A stretch of DNA of 8,988 nucleotides from an uncultured Clostridia bacterium (lineage in GTDB: Bacteria; Bacillota; Clostridia; Christensenellales; CAG-314), in contig CALGIK010000244.1 of assembly GCA_937915515.1 (NCBI GenBank), forward strand, positions 1 through 8,988, given 5' to 3'. The translations under genes were made by a program, and so were the position numbers. The stretch's first letter is position 1; every line of letters begins with the position of its first letter. Below, piece by piece: positions 1-6,013 of this stretch. The notes beneath the pieces were generated by a model. The model was given only the letters and a program-made list of their open reading frames with translations, did not search any database and was not told the origin of the DNA.

Positions 1-139
1 AGTCATGAACAGTTGGATGAATTCGCCCGGACACAGAGCAAATATTTTGGGCAGAAGTTTTACTCAGATAGGAGTAGGTGTAGCAAAGGATTCAAGCGGC
101 GTGCTTGTATGGACGCAGATGTTCTTGAAACCGGCTTAA
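1..139 (+). CDS. CAP/SCP-domain protein, C-terminal fragment
   Basis: This is the last 45 codons of a gene that begins upstream of the window; the first complete codon is at base 2 and the stop is TAA at 137-139. The fragment carries a WMNSPGHRANIL-type segment, then FTQIGVGVA, and ends near VWTQMF. These are the typical C-terminal signature blocks of the bacterial CAP (SCP/PR-1, YkwD-like) domain: the PGHR.NIL loop, the IGVGVA strand and the W.Q.F strand. Bacterial CAP proteins are usually secreted or envelope-attached, often with SLH, SH3 or cell-wall-binding modules N-terminal to the CAP domain. That part is not visible here, so localisation and partners are unknown. The biochemical role of bacterial CAP domains is poorly defined. 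Another frame is open to base 156 but has no family-like pattern. A terminator follows about 40 bases downstream. Confidence 0.85.
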   Translation, partial: VMNSWMNSPGHRANILGRSFTQIGVGVAKDSSGVLVWTQMFLKPA

Positions 140-175
140 AAAATACGATATATTAAGGTCTAAATCATATATAAT

Positions 176-202
176 AAAAGAACGCCAAAACGGCGTTTTT
201 TT
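176..202 (+). terminator. rho-independent terminator after the CAP gene
   Basis: A perfect 6-bp stem, AACGCC (181-186) and GGCGTT (192-197), encloses a five-base loop and is followed by further T residues to 202. An A-run upstream (176-179) could extend the pairing. It lies about 40 bases after the CAP stop codon, with no gene between, so it most likely ends that transcript. Confidence 0.85.
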
Positions 203-270
203 AATTGCGCCGATTTTAAAAACAATATTAATATCAAAAACGTCAAAATTGCCGTAATTATCGGTTATTT

Positions 271-303
271 TTGCATTTTTTTTGTTTTTTAGCGTATTAA
301 AAT
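271..303 (+). promoter_or_regulatory. weak candidate promoter abutting the 310 start codon
   Basis: A TAAAAT hexamer (298-303, five of six bases matching TATAAT) ends seven bases before the A of the ATG at 310, so a transcript from it would start at or next to the start codon. An alternative -10, TATTAA (295-300), sits 18 bases after TTGCAT (271-276, three of six bases matching the -35 consensus) and would give a leader of about 3 bases. The -35 match is poor in either case. The call rests mostly on the -10 position and the absence of any Shine-Dalgarno sequence. Confidence 0.35.
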
Positions 304-309
304 AGTAAT

Positions 310-1278
310 ATGTACAGAAAAAAGACCGTTTTACTCTCCAGTCTCATCGACCCGTCAAGTAGTCCCGTGGGCGTGGTGGGCTTTATAAGTGACGGAAAAA
401 CAACCAGAGTTCATGTTAACGTGAGCGGTTTAAACGACCGTACACGACATTTTGTTGCGTCGCTCGTTGACGGCGTCTTTTGTGTCAAGCCGCTGACAAA
501 GTTTTCGAACTTTGTTTACACCTTCGAAAACAGTCAGCTCGAAAAAACCGACTGTGTTGTGATTGAAGGCGAAGAGCTAAAACCTGTTTGTTTCGGCAGC
601 AGTTACGGCAGTCTTTTTACCAGAGAATTTTTAAACAGCGTACGTAAAAAAATCAACGGCGATACAAATACAGAAGCACAAAAACCGATATCTGACATAA
701 TATATCCCGACCCCATTTTAGCGACAGATACTAAGGAAGAAAATCCCGACGATACTTTGTTAAAAGCGCAAACGTCGTCAGCGGCAGAAAAGGAGGAACA
801 AACGCACTTTGACGGTGATTACGAAGGTTATATCTTAGAGGCGCCCAATTATTTTGAAGGAAAAGAGTTTTCCGTAAAAAACACAAAAGAAGTAACGGCA
901 AACGTTAGTTTGTCCGAATATTCTCAGGCGCTGCAAAAGTTTTACAGCGAGCCGCCCGATACCACCTATTACGAAAGCGTGAGGGAGGAATTGCAGCGGG
1001 TTTTTGACAATTTTGAACCCTATTATCCTTTGATAAAAAAGTTTGAAAACAGTTTTTGGGTTAAAATAACCGACAAATACGGACGTTTTTTTGCTTTGGG
1101 GCTAGTCAGCGACGGCGACAATCCGCAGTACATATGCTATGCTTTGCCAAAGCCGTTAAAACGTACGGAAGAAGAGCTTGAAGAAATATCCGTTGTTGAC
1201 GAAAAAGGCGCAACGCTTTATTTTTATCTTATATACCAATCAGCAGCCGACGGAAAAGTAAAACAAAAAGCGGCTTAG
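310..1278 (+). CDS. uncharacterised two-domain protein (322 aa)
   Basis: I cannot assign a function. There is no signal peptide or membrane segment, so it is probably cytoplasmic. Three regions are visible. Residues 1-110 are beta-rich, with alternating hydrophobic strands. Residues 115-215 form an acidic, low-complexity linker rich in D, E, T and S. Residues 218-312 form a compact domain: an amphipathic helix (YYESVREELQRVFDNF), then FWVKITDKYGRFFALGLVSD, then QYICYALP and a final LYFYLIYQ strand. The C-terminal pattern (helix, 'P.....F.NS.WVK', 'GLV.D...P.YICY..P') resembles a domain I recall from short hypothetical proteins of gut Clostridia; this is memory, not a search. The start is fixed by a TAA at 298-300 in the same frame and by the absence of any other Met codon in the protein. 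No Shine-Dalgarno sequence precedes the ATG. No convincing terminator follows. It is read in the same direction as the lipoprotein at 1444, which has its own promoter. Confidence 0.8.
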   Translation: MYRKKTVLLSSLIDPSSSPVGVVGFISDGKTTRVHVNVSGLNDRTRHFVASLVDGVFCVKPLTKFSNFVYTFENSQLEKTDCVVIEGEELKPVCFGSSYGSLFTREFLNSVRKKINGDTNTEAQKPISDIIYPDPILATDTKEENPDDTLLKAQTSSAAEKEEQTHFDGDYEGYILEAPNYFEGKEFSVKNTKEVTANVSLSEYSQALQKFYSEPPDTTYYESVREELQRVFDNFEPYYPLIKKFENSFWVKITDKYGRFFALGLVSDGDNPQYICYALPKPLKRTEEELEEISVVDEKGATLYFYLIYQSAADGKVKQKAA

Positions 1279-1363
1279 CTTAATATGAGTTTTGTCTTTT
1301 GGAAAATATATAAAAATTGTGCAATAATTTTTGAATAAACGCAGATAGATATACTATTTTAGA

Positions 1364-1377
1364 TGCAAATACTTGCA
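1364..1377. promoter_or_regulatory. operator-like inverted repeat overlapping the -35 of the 1444 gene
   Basis: TGCAA and TTGCA are separated by four bases (TGCAAATACTTGCA). The right arm overlaps the -35 hexamer of the lipoprotein promoter. The same half-site pair recurs at 1410-1420 just past the predicted transcription start. The arrangement suggests a dimeric regulator, but no regulator gene is adjacent. Confidence 0.35.
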
Positions 1378-1401
1378 AAAATCACACATTGCGGTTATAA
1401 T
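1373..1401 (+). promoter_or_regulatory. sigma-A-type promoter of the 1444 lipoprotein gene
   Basis: TTGCAA (1373-1378) and a perfect TATAAT (1396-1401) are separated by exactly 17 bases. The predicted transcription start is near 1408, giving a leader of about 36 bases. An AGGAG ribosome binding site lies at 1432-1436, seven bases before the ATG. Confidence 0.75.
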
Positions 1402-1409
1402 ATTTGATA

Positions 1410-1420
1410 TGCAATTTGCA
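1410..1420. promoter_or_regulatory. operator-like palindrome just downstream of the 1444 gene's transcription start
   Basis: TGCAATTTGCA is a perfect 5-bp inverted repeat around a single central base, at about +3 to +13 from the predicted start. It uses the same TGCAA/TTGCA half-sites as the repeat over the -35, with centres about 44 bases apart. It may be a second operator, or a chance AT-rich palindrome. Confidence 0.3.
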
Positions 1421-1443
1421 AAAAGCTATTTAGGAGCTTAATT

Positions 1444-2880
1444 ATGACTAAAAAATCTTTAATTATTATTGCCTTTCTTTTGGCGTGCGTGTGTATCTTT
1501 GCATGCTGCGCTAAAGAGTCATTCAGATTTGATGCGCTGCAAGTATTAGATATGCCGGGCGAGCTGATTAGTAACGGCGGAGTTTCTGTCAGTTATAAGG
1601 GTTATACCTATTTTATTAACGGCGACGTAGGCAAATATGATGTCGAAAATACCTTCGGCAAGGTAAAATACGGCGCTATCTGCCGCATAAAGACAGAATA
1701 TATCCTTGACGACACCTTTGTCGACCTTGACATAGGCAGTAATGAATATAACACTAAAACAAAAGATAAGGTGGAAATTTTAGCACCCAAAGCATATTTC
1801 AACAACAATACCGCAACAAATTCGTTAAACGGCTTGTTTATTTTTTCCGACCGTTTATATTATACCACACCTTCGACTACAACCGACAAAAACGGAGCTG
1901 TGCAAAATACCTTCTTGGATATCATGAGCGTTAAATTAGACGGCACAGACACCAAAAGAATGTATACGGTAAACAGCAACACATACGAATTGATGTTGAG
2001 TCTAAAAGAAGACAAAGTATACGCTTCTTATGTTAACGAAAATAAACTTTATTGTATAAATTTATTTGATTCCAAACCGCTAGCTAAGGAAGTTACCGAT
2101 AATGTAAGCGCATACAAGTATGACGTAAACAACGGTAAAATCGCTTTGACCTTAAACGTTATCGAGAAGAAGGAAAATCAGTCGACAGAAATAACCTTAA
2201 AATATAACACGCTCAACATTTTCACACCCGGCGACGATAAGGTTACTCTTGTAATGACGGGCAAACGTGCTGACGGTCAAGATGTAAGCTATGATGTCAT
2301 TATGGTGTTGCAACAAATTAACAACAATCATATATATTTTGCCGTTACCAACGACGCACACGGCAGAGACGGTAATTACCGCATTGGCACAAACCAAGCT
2401 GATGTTCAGTTTAGCACCGTTACGTCCGCGTCAAACTCAACATTTAAAAAAATCAGCACACAAAACTTGTTGGAGTCGGGTATAATCTATAATGACGGAC
2501 AAAATGAATATATTATTTTTTATAATGCGAGCGAAAAATATATACAGCTTTTTAATATAGCTAACGGAGCAAAGAGTAACTTATTATATACCACAAACGC
2601 GCCAACTTTTGTAGGGACAAACAACGGTAAATTATTTTATACTGCCACAAATCTTTATTATGTGACGCTGACAGCAGGCGAACAGGACAGCGGAATAATG
2701 CTATCGACAAAAACAAACGCAGTAACGTGGGCAGGCTTTGACATTTATAACGACTACGTATTGTATTTAGCGACAACAGACAAGAGCGACGTTTATTTGT
2801 CCTATGCTAAAATAATTTCTGAAGGTGAGGACACTCAACAAACATTTATCGGAATTTACGTCGAAGCGGAAGACGAATAA
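1444..2880 (+). CDS. lipoprotein, probable beta-propeller-like
   Basis: The first 22 residues are a lipoprotein signal: a basic start (MTKKS), a hydrophobic core, and a lipobox ending in Cys-Cys. C21 (IFAC) is the likely lipidation site and C22 the alternative. The mature protein should therefore sit on the outer face of the membrane. The rest contains about eight recurring hydrophobic strand pairs of the form 'N..G.LYY.T....LY..NL', near residues 46-61, 129-145, 187-208, 228-239, 292-304, 350-372, 391-409 and 434-457. This spacing suggests a six- to eight-bladed propeller, similar in style to DUF5050-like sensor and lipoprotein domains; that is inferred from pattern, not from a profile search. 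The segment around 160-175 (MSVKLDGTDTKRMY) is blade-like. There is no catalytic motif. Ligand and partner are unknown; a solute- or wall-sensing role is only a guess. The start is supported by AGGAG at 1432-1436. It is followed 62 bases later by proS. Confidence 0.8.
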   Translation: MTKKSLIIIAFLLACVCIFACCAKESFRFDALQVLDMPGELISNGGVSVSYKGYTYFINGDVGKYDVENTFGKVKYGAICRIKTEYILDDTFVDLDIGSNEYNTKTKDKVEILAPKAYFNNNTATNSLNGLFIFSDRLYYTTPSTTTDKNGAVQNTFLDIMSVKLDGTDTKRMYTVNSNTYELMLSLKEDKVYASYVNENKLYCINLFDSKPLAKEVTDNVSAYKYDVNNGKIALTLNVIEKKENQSTEITLKYNTLNIFTPGDDKVTLVMTGKRADGQDVSYDVIMVLQQINNNHIYFAVTNDAHGRDGNYRIGTNQADVQFSTVTSASNSTFKKISTQNLLESGIIYNDGQNEYIIFYNASEKYIQLFNIANGAKSNLLYTTNAPTFVGTNNGKLFYTATNLYYVTLTAGEQDSGIMLSTKTNAVTWAGFDIYNDYVLYLATTDKSDVYLSYAKIISEGEDTQQTFIGIYVEAEDE

Positions 2881-2900
2881 TAAGCTAAGGGTAAATAATC

Positions 2901-2926
2901 AACGCCGACAAAAGTCGGCGTTAGTT
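2901..2926 (+). terminator. intercistronic hairpin, probably a leaky terminator, before proS
   Basis: A perfect 9-bp stem, AACGCCGAC (2901-2909) and GTCGGCGTT (2914-2922), encloses an AAAA loop. The tract after it is interrupted (AGTTTT, then AAAA), which is weak for termination. It lies 20 bases after the lipoprotein stop and ends 20 bases before the proS start. No good promoter is visible between the hairpin and proS, so some read-through is likely needed unless an unrecognised promoter lies upstream. Confidence 0.65.
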
Positions 2927-2942
2927 TTAAAAGGAAATATAT

Positions 2943-4391
2943 ATGGACGCTAAAAGTATGGAAGAGAAACAATTTGTAAAAGAAGTAGCGGATATCAAAA
3001 CGGATTTTCCCCAATGGTATACCGACGTTGTAATAAAGACGCAACTTGCCGATTACGGTCCAACAAAAGGCTGTATGGTTATCCGACCTTACGGTTATGC
3101 AATATGGGAAAATATTCAGAAGGAACTTGATATGCGCTTTAAGGCGACAGGGCACAAAAACTGTTATTTCCCTATGCTTATACCTTTGTCCCTTTTACAG
3201 AAGGAAGCCGAACACGTTGAGGGTTTTGCTCCCGAAGTTGCTCTGGTCACAAAAGCAGGCGGCGAAACTTTGTCGGAGCCGCTTGTTATAAGGCCTACCA
3301 GTGAAACCATTATTTGCGATATGTACAGCAAATGGGTGCAATCTTATCGAGATTTGCCTTTAAAATACAATCAGTGGGCAAATGTTTTGCGGTGGGAAAA
3401 AACAACACGCCCTTTTTTGCGCACGTCGGAATTTTTATGGCAAGAGGGTCACACCGTACACGCTACCAAAGAGGAAGCGCAAGAAGAAACAATCGATATG
3501 CTTTATCTTTACGCCGAATTTGCTAAAAACGTACTATGCTTGCCGGTAGTCATAGGCAAAAAAACCGAAAAGGAAAAATTTGCTGGTGCCGAAAGTACTT
3601 ACGGAATGGAAGCCATGATGCAGGACGGCAAAAGCTTGCAAGCAGGCACAAGCCACCATTTTGGCGACAAATTTGCGCGGGCATATAATATCCAATATCT
3701 TGACAAAGACGGCACTCATAAATACGCTTGGCAGACAAGTTGGGGAGTATCGACACGTTTAATCGGAGCAATCATAATGGCTCACGGAGATCAAAGAGGT
3801 TTGGTTTTGCCGCCGCCTGTTGCGCCTACTCAGGCAATTGTATTGCCTATCGCTATGCATAAGGAAGGCGTGAAGGAAGAGGCTCAAAAATTAATCGACA
3901 GACTGGTTGCAGCCGATATACGCTGCGAAGGTGATTTTTCGGCTCAGTCTCCGGGTTGGAAGTTTAATCAGTACGAAATGCAGGGAGTTCCTCTTAGGTT
4001 GGAATTAGGTCCCCGCGACATCGAAAAGGGCGTAGTAAGTATAGCCCGCCGTGACAACGGCGAAAAGTTGGTTTTGCCGATAGAGAATATCGAAAACACG
4101 GTAAAAGATTTATTGGAAGAAATAAGATTAAATATGTACAATAAGGCAAAATCGTTTATGGATTCGCATATTGTAGAAGCGCACAGCTTAAAGGAAATGG
4201 AAGAGGCAATTAACGGAGGCAATTTTGTAAAAGCCATGTGGTGCGGTGAGGAGGAATGCGAAAATAAGATTAAGGAAATGTTTTCGGCTACAGCCCGTGT
4301 TATGCCTTTTGACCAAACACCTATTGACGATAAGTGTATTGTGGACGGCAAAAAAGCCGATAAGCTGGTAATTTTTGCAAAAGCCTATTAA
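2943..4391 (+). CDS. proS: prolyl-tRNA synthetase, archaeal/eukaryote-like (type 3)
   Basis: This cytoplasmic enzyme charges tRNA-Pro with proline using ATP. Its 482 residues match the short class lacking the bacterial editing insertion. Class II motif 1 lies around residues 48-66 (RPYGYAIWENIQ). Motif 2 includes RWE (150-152) and RPFLRTSEFLWQEGHT (156-171). A TSHHFGDKFA segment follows at 236-245. Motif 3 is GVSTRLIGAIIMAHGDQRG at 268-286. The anticodon-binding domain runs from about 295 to 400 (KFNQYEMQGVPLRLELGPRDI). The C-terminal zinc-binding-type domain ends in the conserved AKAY. Three zinc-ligand Cys are present (C434, C439, C465), but the expected fourth, in the CxxC pair, is D468 (KCIVDG). 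AAGGAA at 2931-2936 is the ribosome binding site. The gene follows the lipoprotein gene closely and ends in its own terminator. No T-box leader is present, since only 62 bases separate it from the upstream gene. Confidence 0.97.
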   Translation: MDAKSMEEKQFVKEVADIKTDFPQWYTDVVIKTQLADYGPTKGCMVIRPYGYAIWENIQKELDMRFKATGHKNCYFPMLIPLSLLQKEAEHVEGFAPEVALVTKAGGETLSEPLVIRPTSETIICDMYSKWVQSYRDLPLKYNQWANVLRWEKTTRPFLRTSEFLWQEGHTVHATKEEAQEETIDMLYLYAEFAKNVLCLPVVIGKKTEKEKFAGAESTYGMEAMMQDGKSLQAGTSHHFGDKFARAYNIQYLDKDGTHKYAWQTSWGVSTRLIGAIIMAHGDQRGLVLPPPVAPTQAIVLPIAMHKEGVKEEAQKLIDRLVAADIRCEGDFSAQSPGWKFNQYEMQGVPLRLELGPRDIEKGVVSIARRDNGEKLVLPIENIENTVKDLLEEIRLNMYNKAKSFMDSHIVEAHSLKEMEEAINGGNFVKAMWCGEEECENKIKEMFSATARVMPFDQTPIDDKCIVDGKKADKLVIFAKAY

Positions 4392-4413
4392 AAGCGCAGT
4401 TAGCGCTTTTTTA
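4388..4413 (+). terminator. rho-independent terminator of proS
   Basis: AAAGCGC (4391-4397) pairs with GCGCTTT (4403-4409) around a five-base loop, followed by more T residues to 4412. The stem begins at the last base of the proS stop codon, so termination is very tight. Confidence 0.85.
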
Positions 4414-4515
4414 ATAAGTTTTTGCATTTTGCTTTAGCAATTTTTTTAGAGCCATTGGTGATTAACTTCCTAAAAAAATTAACAAAAAAAAGCGTATATA
4501 TATAACGAATTAAAA

Positions 4516-4544
4516 TTTAACTGTATTAAGCCGCAAATTATTAT
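4516..4544 (+). promoter_or_regulatory. weak candidate promoter of the HAD hydrolase gene
   Basis: TTTAAC (4516-4521) and TATTAT (4539-4544) are 17 bases apart. Both are partial matches to the sigma-A consensus. A promoter is expected somewhere here because the proS terminator lies upstream, but this AT-rich stretch offers several alternatives, such as TATAAC at 4501-4506. The rest of 4414-4515 shows nothing I can name. Confidence 0.3.
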
Positions 4545-4568
4545 ACAGCATAAACTATCAGGTGATTA

Positions 4569-5234
4569 ATGAAATATAAATGTTTGATATTAGACCATGA
4601 CGATACTGTGGTAAAGACAACTCCTAATGTGCATTTTCCTTCTTTTAAAGAGACTTTGCGCCGTTACAGACCTCATTTAAAAGATATGACGCTGGAGCAG
4701 TTTATAAATTATTGTTTCGACCCGGGATTTAATTCCTTATGTGTTGACATATTAAAGCTGACTAAGGAAGAAAAAGACAAACAGTATTGTGAATGGTTAG
4801 ACTATAACAAAAGCATTATTCCCGACTGCTATGAAGGTTTTGGCGAGTTTTTAAAAGACTTTGTTGAGAGCAACGGACGTTTATGCATAGCAAGCCATTC
4901 GGATGAACAAATAATCAGACGTGATTACCGTCATCATTTTGGGTTGGAACCGGATTTGGTGTTTGGATGGGGCGAGACGGAAACACACCGTAAGCCTTAT
5001 CCTTACCCTGTTGAAGAAGCGCATAAAAGATTTAATATTCCGTATGAAGAGATGCTTGTTGTAGACGATTTAAAACCGGGGTATACAATGGCAAAAACAG
5101 CGGGAGTAAAATTTGTTTATGCGGGTTGGAGCACCAGTGACAAGGTAAAAAAAGTAAACGAGTTTATGAGACAAAACGCTGATTACTGTTTTTTTGATAT
5201 AGACGAGCTAAAAAAATTTGTATTTGAAAAATAA
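4569..5234 (+). CDS. HAD-superfamily hydrolase (phosphatase-like)
   Basis: All four HAD motifs are present in 221 residues. Motif I is LDHDDTV, with nucleophile D9, general acid/base D11 and T13. Motif II is the Ser in IASHS (S109, or possibly S111). Motif III is the Lys of HRKPYPYP (K142). Motif IV is VVDDLKPG (D166 and D167, binding Mg2+). Residues of about 16-85 form a helical insertion after motif I, that is a C1 cap, as in beta-phosphoglucomutase and phosphoglycolate phosphatase relatives. The protein is soluble and cytoplasmic and probably removes phosphate from a small metabolite; the substrate cannot be read from sequence. The sequence resembles a HAD group common in gut Clostridia (recalled, not searched). 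The start is supported by AGGTGA at 4560-4565. The gene is convergent with thpR, 34 bases away, with no clear terminator between. Confidence 0.92.
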   Translation: MKYKCLILDHDDTVVKTTPNVHFPSFKETLRRYRPHLKDMTLEQFINYCFDPGFNSLCVDILKLTKEEKDKQYCEWLDYNKSIIPDCYEGFGEFLKDFVESNGRLCIASHSDEQIIRRDYRHHFGLEPDLVFGWGETETHRKPYPYPVEEAHKRFNIPYEEMLVVDDLKPGYTMAKTAGVKFVYAGWSTSDKVKKVNEFMRQNADYCFFDIDELKKFVFEK

Positions 5235-5268
5235 AACAGTAACTGTAAAATATATGCTTAAAAAAACT

Positions 5269-5766
5269 TTAATAAATTTTTGTATAGGTTAATACGCCGT
5301 CAACTCTGTGGGAATACATTAAATTAATCTTATCGACATATGCACTAAGCTTTTTGATGCTGAGTTCTTGCGGCAAAAAACCCGTAGTATTCCTTATTAA
5401 AGTAATATGCGCTTTAAAATCCTTTTCGTCAAAATTAACGGACATAATTTTCAGCTTATTGCGTAAATCCTCTGCCAAGGCTTTTAAATTGTCACTCTTT
5501 GTTTCAAGATAGACAATGTTTTTTGCGGCGGACTTAAAGCTGTTAAGTTTTTCGAAGGTCAGTTTAAAGGGAGCAAATTTTACGCTGTCAATAACTTTTT
5601 TGATTTCGTCAATTTTATTTGTTTCACCTAAAAAAGCCAAAGTCAAATGTAAGTTTGACAGTATTGTGTAATTGCCCTTAATTCCGCTTTTGTTAAGCTG
5701 ATTATAAATTTGCTTTACACCATTTATAAATTGATTATCAAAATTTATAGCTATAAATAATCTCAT
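5269..5766 (-). CDS. thpR: RNA 2',3'-cyclic phosphodiesterase (2'-5' RNA ligase family)
   Basis: This 165-residue protein belongs to the 2H phosphoesterase superfamily (ThpR/LigT). It has the two diagnostic H-x-T/S motifs about 80 residues apart: HLT at 40-42 (NLHLTLAFLG) and HIT at 120-122 (KAHITLIR). The N-terminal MRLFIAI strand is also typical. Members open 2',3'-cyclic phosphates on RNA ends to 2'-phosphates and can act as 2'-5' RNA ligases in vitro; the physiological substrate in bacteria is uncertain. The length is slightly below the usual 175-190, and the C-terminus is short but ends in the expected Y.K.Y strand. The predicted leader is only about 12 bases and has just a weak AAAG in place of a Shine-Dalgarno sequence. 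It is transcribed divergently from pepF from a good promoter in the shared intergenic region and convergently with the HAD gene. Confidence 0.93.
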   Translation of the reverse strand: MRLFIAINFDNQFINGVKQIYNQLNKSGIKGNYTILSNLHLTLAFLGETNKIDEIKKVIDSVKFAPFKLTFEKLNSFKSAAKNIVYLETKSDNLKALAEDLRNKLKIMSVNFDEKDFKAHITLIRNTTGFLPQELSIKKLSAYVDKINLMYSHRVDGVLTYTKIY

Positions 5767-5784
5767 AATCTTTTAATATTTATT

Positions 5785-5813
5785 ATTACACCATAAAAAT
5801 CTCTAATTGTCAA
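5785..5813 (-). promoter_or_regulatory. sigma-A promoter of thpR
   Basis: On the minus strand a perfect TTGACA (5813-5808) is followed after exactly 17 bases by TGTAAT (5790-5785, five of six bases matching). The predicted transcription start is near 5778, about 12 bases before the thpR start codon. The spacing and the consensus -35 make this convincing. Confidence 0.75.
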
Positions 5814-5924
5814 ATACATATATAATCAGCAATTTGAGCTAATCAAAAAGCAAAAAATAATATTTTAAAATTTCAATTTTTATCAGCATGTTAAAAAAGC
5901 ACTTTTTCAAAAAGCTTCAATAGC

Positions 5925-5953
5925 TTGATTTATTGACTGATTTATGCTAATAT
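5925..5953 (+). promoter_or_regulatory. extended -10 promoter of pepF
   Basis: TTGATT (5925-5930) and TAATAT (5948-5953) are 17 bases apart, with a TGC extended -10 directly before the hexamer (5945-5947). The predicted transcription start is near 5960, leaving a leader of about 54 bases. TATAAT at 5969-5974 is another possible -10 but lacks a correctly placed -35. The stretch between this promoter and that of thpR (about 5814-5924) is AT-rich with nothing I can identify. Confidence 0.6.
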
Positions 5954-6013
5954 CTTTTAGGTTATAAATATAATCAATAGTTTTTTGCCGCAAGGCTTTA
6001 GATAAGGAGACAT

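Noticed and set aside
1..156. Open frame 1 across the window start (SHEQLDEF..., stop at 154-156)
   Set aside because: It overlaps the CAP-domain frame, is rich in Arg/Cys/Lys without any family pattern, and the competing frame has clear CAP signature blocks.
225..234. ATATTAATAT perfect palindrome upstream of the 310 gene
   Set aside because: A short all-AT palindrome is expected by chance in such AT-rich intergenic DNA and it has no partner site.
1312..1332. AT-only hairpin after the 310-1278 gene
   Set aside because: The 7-bp stem (AAAAATT/AATTTTT) has no G-C pairs, so it is not a credible intrinsic terminator.
1331..1360. Second upstream promoter for the 1444 gene (TTGAAT, N18, TATTTT)
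   Set aside because: Spacing and the -10 match are poor compared with the TTGCAA-N17-TATAAT promoter just downstream.
2881..2942. T-box or other amino-acid-responsive leader for proS
   Set aside because: Only 62 bases are available, with one simple hairpin, no T-box sequence and no alternative antiterminator fold.
2856..3155. Minus-strand ORF of 99 codons over the lipoprotein-proS junction
   Set aside because: It covers the hairpin and the conserved proS N-terminus in antisense, with no independent signals.
3968..4351. Minus-strand ORF of 127 codons inside proS
   Set aside because: It is fully antisense to the conserved ProRS anticodon-binding and C-terminal domains, and its sequence is a low-complexity shadow.
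5258..5272. TTAAA/TTTAA hairpin between the HAD gene and thpR
   Set aside because: Five A-T pairs, overlapping the thpR stop codon; too weak to call a bidirectional terminator.
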